Below are positions 56,209 through 64,000 of a DNA stretch of 64,000 nt, one piece after another. Every line of letters begins with the position of its first letter. The stretch's first letter is position 1. Source of the DNA: Ignavibacteria bacterium. GTDB taxonomy: Bacteria; Bacteroidota; Ignavibacteria; Tepidaquicellales; Tepidaquicellaceae. The DNA lies in NCBI GenBank assembly GCA_016704345.1, contig JADJAH010000019.1:85292-149291 (forward strand), read 5' to 3'. The translations under genes and the position numbers were made by a program. Under the pieces are notes generated by a model that was not told the DNA's origin, made no database searches, and saw nothing but the letters and a program-made list of their open reading frames with translations.

Positions 56209-58817
56209 CTAAAGAAAGAATGCAGTTCCTAAAGAATAAGTAAATCCTTCGTAAGATTTTCCCACGGACAGTTCAAAATTATACAGCCGGTTAAGATATG
56301 AGATCCACAATGAACCGCCTATAGACGGATGCCACTTTTTAGATTCTTCGCCGGGAAGAAAAACTCTGCCTACTCCGCCAAACGCTGACACACCTAACAC
56401 TCCGGGTACAAGAATATTGATGACGGTAATGGGCACTCTGACTTCTGCCTGACTTAGGATCACTGATTCGCCTGCAAATCTCTCACGATTAAATCCCTTT
56501 AAAGAGTTTACACCTCCGAGAAAGAGCGATTCATAGAAAGGATATATTCCCCATACCTTTCCTGCCGCGCCACGGAAAGCAAATGCTAAACCCTTTGTTG
56601 TATCATATGAGTAGTAAGCTCTAAAATCAATTCCGGCTTTCCCGAAATTTTGCGTATTCTCACTTGTTCCCGGTGTGAAGTTTCCAAGAATATGAATACA
56701 TAGTCCCCTCTGTGGATAAGTGGCGTTGTTCCTGGAATCATAAGTTAACTTGCCATTAACACCTAATAGGCCAATTCTTCCCATTCCATAAATATCAGGA
56801 TATAAGCTGAGATTAGTCCCCGGTCTGTCATATGTCTTGGAGATCTTGTAAAATGGCGAGATATTCATAATGACTCTTTTGGTTAACTGAGTTTCAAATC
56901 CAATACTGAATTGCAGGAGGTTCTGATCCACATTGTAAAATCCATCTTTATCTTTTTGCTTGTCATAGGGAGTTTCATTTCCGAGGCCGTAGAATCTGGT
57001 AATTCCAAGTTGGGTAAAATGAAACTGCGGAGCTATCTTCATTCCTTTTACAATTGAGTAAAACTCACCCGCAAAAATTACATCGGCGCTCTTTGCACCA
57101 AACGCATAAGCTCCGGTAAGCAACAATCTGTAATCGTAGGGTTTGACACCGTAATCATAGTGGTAGAGAATTGGTCCGCCGCCAAGAACAATACCGTCAT
57201 CAGAATTGTAATTCAGTACAGGACTAAATCTCCAGTCATATCCCCTGTCTTCATTTGACGGTTCAAATCTTTCCTTCATGTCTGTGTTGCTTCTGGTATC
57301 CCTGGTTAGTTCTATGAAATCAAGATCTTTGTTGCTTATTTCCTTTTTCCCGTCACCATAAATAATCCTTACATCTATAGGAAAATCTTCTCCAGTTAAA
57401 ATTGAATTTCCTGTGACAGTGACTTTATCTTTTCCTTTATCCAGATAAATTCTTATGCCATCTGTAAAGTCGGGGTCAAAAACTCTTCTGTAAATAGGTA
57501 CCGGTGATCTGCTTCCGTCTTTTTTAATCTTAAATACATCTATGCTCATTTCGTTTTCCCGGAATGAATAACTATCTCTTCATTCTTGTCACTTCCATGA
57601 ATATCAGCTGTTTCATTAATTAACTCATAAAATTCTTCTGATGCAGATTTCAGTTTATCACGTCTTGAAATAATAAGCTCTTTAAGTTTTTTGTGACCAA
57701 GCCGTTTCCATTCTTTGGGCAAGAGACTGAGCGCTTCATCGATAACCTGATTCGAAATTTTTTCTTTAATGAAATTTGTGAGAGAGTCATAGACATTTTT
57801 TTCAACCATCGGCAAAATTCTACGATCAAGATATCTTCCGTTGAATGAAAGATTATAGATCTTCGGATAGTCTTTGCCATATCCTTCAATCTGTGTAATA
57901 GCCCTTCCGGCAATCATGGGAAGTAAGCCGTCATATAGAGAAAATGCCTGATCACGGTCACGCGGAATTGGTTTGTAAACTGTAAGCCCGTCTTCTTTGT
58001 AGCCGGCCCACAACCATTGATCGTAGTGCCTGTCCCAGTCGCCTATCATCAGATCTAACAGCCGAGCCTTAAGAAACTCCACGGCATCAACTCTGTTGTC
58101 ATTATCTTTCTCAAGCTTCTCATACAATTCGTATGTATCTATGATCTTGTCAGCATTTGCAAATCCCGGTTTGCCATTTTTTCCTTCGGTAGGATTTTCT
58201 TCAATGGTACCGAGCATTCGCTTGAATTCCATTCTGAATTCTCCGAGTCTTTCATCATCAGGCAGCACAACAACCATCGGCTTAACATTCAGCACGCCAA
58301 TTTCATCAAGAAGCCGGGATACTATTATTGATGACAAAGGATGCGAAGCACTGATCTGATCTTTGAATGCATCAGCAAATACCGTGTTGCGAAGATCAGG
58401 AGGAAGTACCTGCCTTGGATCTTTGTCCATTGATCTGAACTTGTATCTCTTCCCGTCGTTGCCTTTGAAGTGAATTGATTTGGTTTGCAGCCCTCCGCCC
58501 TTTTTAAATGCCTGTAGACCTCCTCCAAACTTATTCAAGTCAAGCACTCCTACTTTAAAGGGAGTGATCCAAAGAGGTCTCCAATGTTCGCCGAGAATGT
58601 CTTCAACTAAGCCGGACACTTCATAGTCAGCACCTGCAACAACTTCAACTTCTTCCGAAAAGTAATTTGTGGAATCAGACGTCCCAAATGAATCTTTCGC
58701 ATTTACATTTAAAAGAAATATTATCAACACAATCATGATCGACCGTGTATGGAGAGAATTCCCGTTTATGTAAATGCCTGATTTCAAGTTCGAGATTATT
58801 TTTTTAGCCAGCGTCAT
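56209..58817 (-). CDS. Kinase-like domain fused to an Omp85-type outer membrane barrel, frameshifted
   Basis: The first half (58817-57546) has a signal peptide and a domain with LLDLMIGDWDRHYDQWLWAG, resembling the D-x-x-x-GD-x-DRH active site of HipA/Fam20-type kinase folds. The second half (to 56209) has a beta-strand segment (RVFDPDFTDGIRIYLDKGKDKVTVTG) and a 16-strand-like barrel with GGVNSLKGFNRERFAGE, as in Omp85/surface antigen proteins. The frames overlap by ATGA at 57546-57549; one added A in AAAA (57554-57557) would make a continuous product of about 870 residues. Related proteins I recall are single polypeptides, so a frameshift is likelier than two genes. Confidence 0.7.
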
Positions 58818-58986
58818 ATCTTCCTGTATTTTTCAGAAATTCTGACGCAACATGAAACATATATGACCGGATGTGAATGTTTTCTTTCTTGTCGCCATCA
58901 AATGTTCATTCTTTCAATTGCAAGATAAACGATTTGGCGTTCAGATTTAACTCCGTAATTTGTCTGAAATCACTACTGCGTTTGAT

Positions 58987-59036
58987 TCCCCGCAGAATAG
59001 GCTGCTGAGATTTATTTTGTTCAATGCGGGAGACTC
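58987..59036. repeat. Dispersed repeat, copy A
   Basis: About 50 bp sharing the words AGAATAGGCTG, GAGATT and TTTTGTTCAATGCGG with copies B (59581-59678) and C (60800-60862). It is the most diverged copy. Confidence 0.75.
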
Positions 59037-59580
59037 TGGCGGGGTAAAAAGTTCTTAGTTCTGGGCAAGGAGAGCGCGGTTGTGATTTTTAAGGAACAAA
59101 CAGGGTCGCAAATACTATAAAAGAAGATCTAGAGATTCCTTAGCAGAGAGGAGAAGGTGGAAGAGTTTACTAAAAACCTTGCCTTTTCCTGGAAGCAAAA
59201 AAAACAAGAAATTGGAGAAGGAGCTTGCTTGGTGTCCCTACAAGACATGAAAGAACTAAAAACTTGAGAATACAGTAAAAATGACTAAAAATGTGAGGTT
59301 GAGCAGATAAAAGAAGTAAGACTGACGAGATAGAAAAGATACTAATGGTGTTGGTTTTTTTTTATTTTAAAAAGTTAAAAAAAAATAATGTATATATAAA
59401 TAAAAAAATAAAAAGATTTTAAAACTCAAAATTTTACCAAATTTTCAAAACTAAAAAGCTTTGTCAAAACTGCTGTCTACTTCTGAAAAAATTTATCAAA
59501 AACGAAAAAGATCAAAAATTTACTTGATTGTTATCACAGTACCTCAAGGACAATGATCAGACCCACCCCAAACCCGCCCT

Positions 59581-59678
59581 GGAGGGGGCTTCTTGTTTTC
59601 CCTGCTAGAATAGGCTGTCGAGATTAATTTTGTTCAATGCGGGAGACTCCACGAGGTGGCAGGCAGAGCGGACGATGA
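59581..59678. repeat. Dispersed repeat, copy B
   Basis: Starts with GGAGGGGGCTTCTTGTTTTC and continues through CTAGAATAGGCTGTCGAGAT and TTTTGTTCAATGCGGGAGAC to GTGGCAGGCAGAGCGGACGA. Its first 60 bp match copy C; its last 35 bp recur at 61103-61140, next to the 22-bp tandem array. Confidence 0.85.
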
Positions 59679-59778
59679 TTGCATATTTATTAAATCGTTT
59701 TGGACGGATGTTTTATTCAATCTGTTTTAGTTTCATATTTTACTTTGAAAGAGAGGTTCAAATGATTTATTTTTCATC

Positions 59779-60005
59779 ATGGATCAATCAAAATAAAGAC
59801 CAGAGTAAATCAAGATCATAGGATAGAGATTGAGAACCTTCCTTTTGAGAAAGGGTCTGAAGTGGAAGTAACAATTTCGCAAAGTACGGACATTCCTATA
59901 ATAGAAATAATGAAGCTTGAAGACAGCGGAAGAGCTTATGATTTTCTAAATGATGAAAGAGAGGATATCTATACTGTAAAAGATCTCATTGTGAAGTACA
60001 AATGA
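59779..60005 (+). CDS. Antitoxin of the PemK/MazF-type pair, frameshifted near its start
   Basis: The frame ending at 60005 reads IEIENLPFEKGSEVEVTI ... SGRAYDFLNDEREDIYTVKD, typical of small antitoxins with a 'DxxIYTxxDL' tail. It has no ATG in frame. ATG 59779 joins it if one A is added to AAAA near 59791-59794 (MDQSKIKTRVNQDHRIEIEN). The stop overlaps the toxin ATG (ATGA), the usual toxin-antitoxin coupling. It is about 75 residues when corrected. Confidence 0.7.
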
Positions 60006-60349
60006 AGAGAGGAACAATAATTCTCACTCCATTTCCTTTTACAGACCTGACTCAGAATAAAGTTCGTCCCGCACTTATCGTTTCATCAGATGTCAGAAAA
60101 GATAGTGATATTATTATTGCATTTATTTCATCTGTAATAGATACAAATCTTGGTACGGATTCAACAGTAATATTGAAAGAGGATGATCCCGATTTCAATG
60201 GGACAGGCTTGAAAGTAAGTTCTGTAATACGAGCAGACAAGCTTGCAACTATTGACAAAGATATTGTCATAGGAGAGTTGGGTTTTGCAAATACGAATCT
60301 GATGAGAAGAGTTAATGAAAAACTAAAAACAGCACTTGATTTGAAATGA
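60002..60349 (+). CDS. Type II toxin, PemK/MazF family
   Basis: A 115-residue toxin of the PemK/MazF endoribonuclease fold. The N-terminus GTIILTPFPFTDLTQNKVRPALIVS is the family signature, with the catalytic Arg in KVRPAL; VSSVIRADKLATIDKDIVIG gives the C-terminal strands. It would cleave mRNA when the antitoxin is lost. The start overlaps the antitoxin stop. The pair stands alone in a repeat-rich island, as expected for an acquired module. Confidence 0.9.
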   Translation: MKRGTIILTPFPFTDLTQNKVRPALIVSSDVRKDSDIIIAFISSVIDTNLGTDSTVILKEDDPDFNGTGLKVSSVIRADKLATIDKDIVIGELGFANTNLMRRVNEKLKTALDLK

Positions 60350-60865
60350 TATTGGCTGCTTTTTATACAATGTAAATTCCTATTCCTTGTGGCGAGAGGA
60401 CTTCCTTCCTGAGGCAAGTTCAACTAAGTATAGCCCCGGTTAGTTTTCCCAATACGCAGTTTCAGGTCAACAAAATGCAATGCATCAGCGGTCCATTTCG
60501 GCGACATTTCGTTGCTTTTTTGATCAACACCCACCCCCAAACTTAAATCATGACCCACCCCCAAACCCCTGCTTGCAAGAATGCATTGCAAATTTCAATG
60601 GAAAGTTGGCAGACCCGCCGGAGGAGGGCTTTTGCTTGTCGCCCCTGAGTGTTCCTGTCAGGGGCCCACAAGTGAAGCGCGATTGAGTTCTGTGGGTTCC
60701 TACCAGGAGCACGCCCGCCTGCAGAGAGTATACTAGATTAGCCGACTGCGGGCAGGCAGGAATGACACAATGGGTTGGTTTTGAGACAGCCCCTCCAGAG
60801 GAGGGGGCTTCTTGTTTTCCCCGCTAGAATAGGCTGTCGAGATTAATTTTGTTCAATGCGGAATA
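60350..60865. other. Repeat-rich noncoding stretch after the toxin gene
   Basis: No gene is supported. It includes CCCACCCCCAAAC-type C-rich words, GCCCGCCTGC paired with GCGGGCAGGC (near 60709-60760, a possible hairpin) and copy C of the dispersed repeat at 60800-60862. GC content is higher than in the neighbouring genes. Confidence 0.5.
60800..60862. repeat. Dispersed repeat, copy C
   Basis: Nearly identical to the first 60 bp of copy B (59581-59640), from GGAGGGGGCTTCTTGTTTTC to TTTTGTTCAATGCGG. It runs directly into the tandem array that starts at 60866. Confidence 0.85.
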
Positions 60866-61106
60866 CTTAGAGCGGATATTGACACCCTTCGTCAAGCTCA
60901 GGGTGACGCTGCTAAATGCTCAGGGTGACGCTGCTAAATGCTCAGGGTGACGCTGCTGCGGGGGACTTAGAGCGGATAATGAAACCCTTCGTCAAGCTCA
61001 GGGTGACGCTGTTAAATGCTCAGGGTGACGCTGCTAAATGCTCAGGGTGACGCTGCTAAATGCTCAGGGTGACGCTGCTAAATGCTCAGGGTGACGCTGC
61101 TGCGGG
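60866..61106. repeat. 22-bp tandem repeat in two higher-order blocks
   Basis: The unit is GCTCAGGGTGACGCTGCTAAAT (22 bp with small variants). Block 1 (60866-60964) has three units, block 2 (60965-61106) has five. Each block starts with CTTAGAGCGGATAWTGAMAC and CCTTCGTCAA and ends with CTGCTGCGGG. No open reading frame with family resemblance covers it. Confidence 0.9.
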
Positions 61107-61151
61107 AAACCCCACGAGGTGGCAGGCAGAGAGGACAATGAATTTTCGAGA

Positions 61152-62039
61152 TCATTTTTTTAATGGATATATCACAATGTATCCTTTACCCGATTTACCT
61201 TCATTACTTATCAGAAGTGAATTGTCGGGCAGAAATGTTATTCCTTCCGGCTGTTCATGAACTTTGCCGTTCAGTTTACTCTTACCGATCAGTTTACCGT
61301 CTTTTGATAATTCAATGATTGAATTTCCTGTCGATGATATCAGATAAAATGTACCTGTAACGGGATTCTTTCGAATGCCTGATGGACTGAAGTCTTTGCC
61401 TACTTCATTGCTGTTAATTACAAATCTGGGTTTGTCCGAAAGATTCTTGTCAGCAAGTGAAAACGAAAATACTGCTTTATCATCTGAACCCTGTTCACCC
61501 GAGAAGCCTTTGCAAGCAAGAAGCAATGAATTAGTTGCATCATCATAACATATTCCCTCAACGTCATAAGAAGCAGACAATGGTGTCTTATGTTTTACAA
61601 TATCCGAATACTCACCGTCTCCGGCTTCTTTGAATTCAATTATGTCGCCTTTACTGTTAACCATGTAGAATGTTCCCGCAACAAATTCTATGTCCTCAAA
61701 ATCGTCCCTGAGAGCCGGCTTTCCCGCGGCAAATCGTTTTACTATTCTTCCGTCTGCACTGCTGATTTCACAGACCATGCTTGATTCATCATTATGTGCA
61801 AATAATCTCCCTTCAGGCGTTGATACAATTCCGGAAATTTCCCTGAGCTCACTTGTTAAGGGTATGAATTTCGGATCTGTCGAAGCCAGATCATATTTTG
61901 AAAGTGAAGAAAGAGAGTCATCCAACTTTAATGATGTGTTTTTATTGTTCTCAGATTTGCTCTTGCCCTTTTCTTTTGAACCGCAGCTGATGGCAATTAA
62001 TGCAAGTGAAATGACGATAACTATGCCGACAATGTTCAA
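61152..62039 (-). CDS. SdiA-regulated-type (YjiK-like) lipoprotein
   Basis: A 295-residue lipoprotein (lipobox AISC, Cys19) with a Ser/Lys/Asn-rich linker and a beta-propeller-like domain of the SdiA-regulated/YjiK family: ELREISGIVSTPEGRLFAHNDE, FEDIEFVAGTFYMVNSKG, YDVEGICYDDATNSLLLACKG, PSGIRKNPVTGTFYLIS and QPEGITFLPDNSLLISNEG. The repeated D/E-GI pattern resembles phytase-like and esterase-like propellers. The substrate is unknown. Confidence 0.85.
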   Translation of the reverse strand: MNIVGIVIVISLALIAISCGSKEKGKSKSENNKNTSLKLDDSLSSLSKYDLASTDPKFIPLTSELREISGIVSTPEGRLFAHNDESSMVCEISSADGRIVKRFAAGKPALRDDFEDIEFVAGTFYMVNSKGDIIEFKEAGDGEYSDIVKHKTPLSASYDVEGICYDDATNSLLLACKGFSGEQGSDDKAVFSFSLADKNLSDKPRFVINSNEVGKDFSPSGIRKNPVTGTFYLISSTGNSIIELSKDGKLIGKSKLNGKVHEQPEGITFLPDNSLLISNEGKSGKGYIVIYPLKK

Positions 62040-62145
62040 TGTCTATCTTTTGGATAATAATGACAATTTTTGAAGTAATTTGATAGAGATAAATTCGTTA
62101 ATTTGCATACAAATTCAAGAAGACTTCACAAACAAATAAGCGCAT

Positions 62146-62883
62146 TTGGAATACTATTTCATTACCGGAACAAGCAGAGGTATTGGTAAATCACTTTCAG
62201 AATTGCTTCTGCGTCAGGAGAATACCTTCGTGCTCGGTATCTCGCGTAATCAGAGCATTCACCATAACAATTACTTTCATCTTCCTCTGAGTCTTTCAGA
62301 TTTAAAAAGCATCTCGGATTTTAATTTTCCGGAATTAAAGGAAGCCGAATCTATTTGTTTGATCAACAATGCAGCGGCTTTGACAGAGATAAATCATCTT
62401 GGAAAAATTTCTTCAAACAGCATTCAGGAAGACTTTGACATCTCTCTGGTCGCTCCGACAATTTTGTGTAATTTATTTCTGAATCAGTATCAGGGTTATG
62501 GCTGTAAAAGAATTATAATGAACATTGGCTCAGGTGCATCACAAACACCATTCGAGTCATGGGCAACCTACTGTGCATCAAAGGCGGGACTTGAAATGCT
62601 GAGCAAAGTAATTGACGTTGAGCAAAAGCTGAAGCATCCTGCAAATCCGGTAAGAGTATTTTCTGTAATGCCCGGAGTCGTTGACACGAAAATGCAAGAA
62701 GTACTTAGATCTGTATCAGAAGAAAATTTTAGCATGGTGGGAAAGTTCATTGAATACAAGAATACAAATCTGCTTTCATCCCCGGACGAAGTAGCCGAAA
62801 AGCTTGCACATATATTGAGATCGCCGGAATTGTTTGATGATGTTACTTTGCATGTAAAAGATATTAATCCTAAAAAACACTAA
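62146..62883 (+). CDS. Short-chain dehydrogenase/reductase
   Basis: A 245-residue SDR starting at TTG 62146. Motifs: FITGTSRGIGKSL for cofactor binding, INNAAAL at about residue 73, MNIGSGA with the catalytic Ser, and TYCASKAGLEML with Tyr/Lys near residue 145. Its pattern (AxxRxxSVMPGVVDTKMQE) is close to sepiapterin/benzil-reductase-like SDRs. It is 20 bp upstream of a cytochrome P450 gene and may act on the same metabolite. Confidence 0.85.
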   Translation: MEYYFITGTSRGIGKSLSELLLRQENTFVLGISRNQSIHHNNYFHLPLSLSDLKSISDFNFPELKEAESICLINNAAALTEINHLGKISSNSIQEDFDISLVAPTILCNLFLNQYQGYGCKRIIMNIGSGASQTPFESWATYCASKAGLEMLSKVIDVEQKLKHPANPVRVFSVMPGVVDTKMQEVLRSVSEENFSMVGKFIEYKNTNLLSSPDEVAEKLAHILRSPELFDDVTLHVKDINPKKH

Positions 62884-62903
62884 GTTCTTACCATACTTAT
62901 CAA

Positions 62904-64000
62904 ATGAAAATTGATCAATCGTTTGACCTGTTCAAGACATTGTTGTCCAAAGAAACGATAGATAATCCTTACCCCATTTACAAAATTCTCAGAGATCAAA
63001 GTCCTGTTTACTTTGTGGAATCACCATCCGGATTTCTTTCGGAAAATATTTGGGTGTTGACTAGATATGATGATATTTCAAAAGTTCTTATCAACAAGAA
63101 ATTTGGCAGGGGCAACAGATTCGGAAAGGTGAAGGTAAATTCGAAGTTTTATGAGAAGATGAATTCTCTTACCAAGATGCGCCAGCATTGGGTGAACTTC
63201 CTCGATCCACCCGACCACACAAGAATCAGAGGATTCATAAACAAGTGCTTCACTCCGGCAATGGTGAATAATACGAGAGAACGAATGGAATCAATTGCGG
63301 ATCATCTCATATCAAAATTCACCGGAGGTAAAGCAGAGATAATCTCCGAATTCTCTTATCCGTTTGCGACGCTTGTAATTGCAGAGTTTCTCGGAACACC
63401 TGAGTCAGACAGAGACATCCTTGACAAGTGGGCTTCACAACTTGTAAAGACACTTGACGTTGTGACAAATCAATTCTCACAGGAAGATCTTACAGTTATC
63501 TACAAAGCCGCTGACGAAATGAAACTCTATATGAGTGACATTGTGAAGCGGAAAAGAAAAAATCCGGGAGATGATTTCATTAGCAGAATGCTTGCAATTT
63601 CCGAGAACGACGACAAGCCGGATCATGAAGAGATTATTGCGACACTGGTACTCTTGATAATGGACGCTCATGAAGCTCCCAAGAACCTTATCTCTAACGG
63701 ACTGTATGCGCTGTTAAGAAATCCCGAGCAACACAAAATGCTGCTTGATGATATGAGCTTAATAGATAATGCTGTTGAAGAGATGCTACGTTACGACAGT
63801 CCCGCACAGTTTACAGGAAGAAGAACGCACGAAGATGAAATCATAAGAGGTTTTGAAATTAAGAAGGGTGTGCAGTTGATCTGTATGCTTGGTGCAGGCA
63901 ACAGGGATCCCGAGCGATACGAAGATCCTGATAAATTTGACATCCGCAGAAAGAACATCATGCCTCTTTCATTCGGAGGAGGAATACATTTCTGCGCAGA
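62904..64000 (+). CDS. Cytochrome P450, 3' end outside window
   Basis: 365 codons are visible from ATG 62904 and the gene runs off the right edge. Visible signatures: the C-helix WVNFLDPPDHTRIRG, the ExxR motif at 293-296 (EMLR), and the heme loop FGGGIHFC with Cys364. The I-helix reads IMDAHEAPKN at 252-261, so the usual AGxET threonine is Ala258. It is a soluble bacterial-type P450 (no membrane anchor) and would need a separate ferredoxin and reductase. The substrate is unknown. Confidence 0.95.
   Translation, partial: MKIDQSFDLFKTLLSKETIDNPYPIYKILRDQSPVYFVESPSGFLSENIWVLTRYDDISKVLINKKFGRGNRFGKVKVNSKFYEKMNSLTKMRQHWVNFLDPPDHTRIRGFINKCFTPAMVNNTRERMESIADHLISKFTGGKAEIISEFSYPFATLVIAEFLGTPESDRDILDKWASQLVKTLDVVTNQFSQEDLTVIYKAADEMKLYMSDIVKRKRKNPGDDFISRMLAISENDDKPDHEEIIATLVLLIMDAHEAPKNLISNGLYALLRNPEQHKMLLDDMSLIDNAVEEMLRYDSPAQFTGRRTHEDEIIRGFEIKKGVQLICMLGAGNRDPERYEDPDKFDIRRKNIMPLSFGGGIHFCA

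Larger units (their letters stand above)
58818..59778. other. Intergenic repeat-rich region, no intact gene
   Basis: About 960 bp without a supported gene. It contains two copies of a dispersed repeat (58987-59036 and 59581-59678), a very AT-rich stretch at 59357-59530 with long A and T runs, and an open segment at 59133-59267 (44 codons, no start codon, reading RFLSREEKVEEFTKN...) that could be a gene remnant. Its composition differs from the surrounding coding DNA. Confidence 0.55.

Noticed and set aside
57546..57549. Two separate, translationally coupled genes (ATGA overlap) for the kinase-like and barrel parts
   Set aside because: The second frame starts inside what looks like a continuous beta region, one added base unites the frames, and many other genes here have the same type of break; a single frameshifted gene is more likely.
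59357..59530. Replication origin in the very AT-rich stretch
   Set aside because: No DnaA-box cluster and no dnaA, dnaN or parAB nearby; only low-complexity A and T runs are visible.

Overview
The window (about 64 kb, AT-rich, roughly 40% GC by eye) reads as chromosome from a member of the Bacteroidetes/Chlorobi/Ignavibacteria group, most likely an Ignavibacteria-type bacterium. Pointers: a fused CcoN-CcoO oxidase with a one-heme CcoP, a secreted GH9 cellulase with a dockerin-like C-terminus, bacillithiol-type genes (a BshB-like deacetylase and YpdA), a perfect CIRCE element before groESL, and an ECF sigma factor with a membrane partner. No rRNA, tRNA, CRISPR array, phage or intact transposase was recognised.

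Layout. 1-8 kb: partial PIG-L deacetylase, a MarR regulator with YceI lipoprotein, and a peptide ABC importer (binding protein and two permeases, no ATPase) with an NlpC/P60 lipoprotein inside the locus. 8.5-13.6 kb: GH9 cellulase, pyruvate kinase, YpdA. 13.6-25.8 kb: one long minus-strand respiratory cluster, ccoI-ccoS-[SQR-like flavoprotein]-[PLP sulfur lyase]-ccoNO-ccoQ-ccoP-ccoG-ccoH-safE, followed by two Crp/Fnr-type genes, with two FNR-like boxes just upstream of ccoI. 26-34.7 kb: groESL, exported MsrB, a lipoprotein, DUF2400, a short hydroxyacyl-CoA dehydrogenase, thymidine phosphorylase, ComEC. 36.5-45 kb: aat, a DNA-damage operon (umuD-umuC-SRAP-DUF72), PsiE, PepT, a Rieske oxygenase, methyltransferases. 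44.6-52.6 kb: ECF sigma/anti-sigma-like pair and a TetR-TolC-adaptor-RND efflux operon. 52.9-58.8 kb: an HD-PycTM fusion, SixA, a class III cyclase with altered base-specificity positions, and a kinase-like domain joined to an Omp85-type barrel. 58.8-61.1 kb: a repeat-rich island with a PemK/MazF toxin-antitoxin pair. The right end has an SdiA-regulated-type lipoprotein, an SDR and a partial cytochrome P450.

Two window-wide patterns matter for use of this annotation. First, about a dozen conserved genes are split by single-base indels, mostly in short homopolymers, including compensating pairs; this looks like residual sequencing error rather than gene decay, so such genes are given as single spanning entries. 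Second, three genes end inside a (GAATTAA)n heptamer array that supplies the stop codon and is followed 50-70 bp later by a pyrimidine-rich heptamer array, always in the same orientation to the gene.

The most system-like candidates are the sulfur genes embedded in the cbb3 oxidase operon and the neighbourhood of the HD-PycTM fusion and non-canonical nucleotide cyclase, which resembles parts of Pycsar signalling but is not a canonical Pycsar operon.
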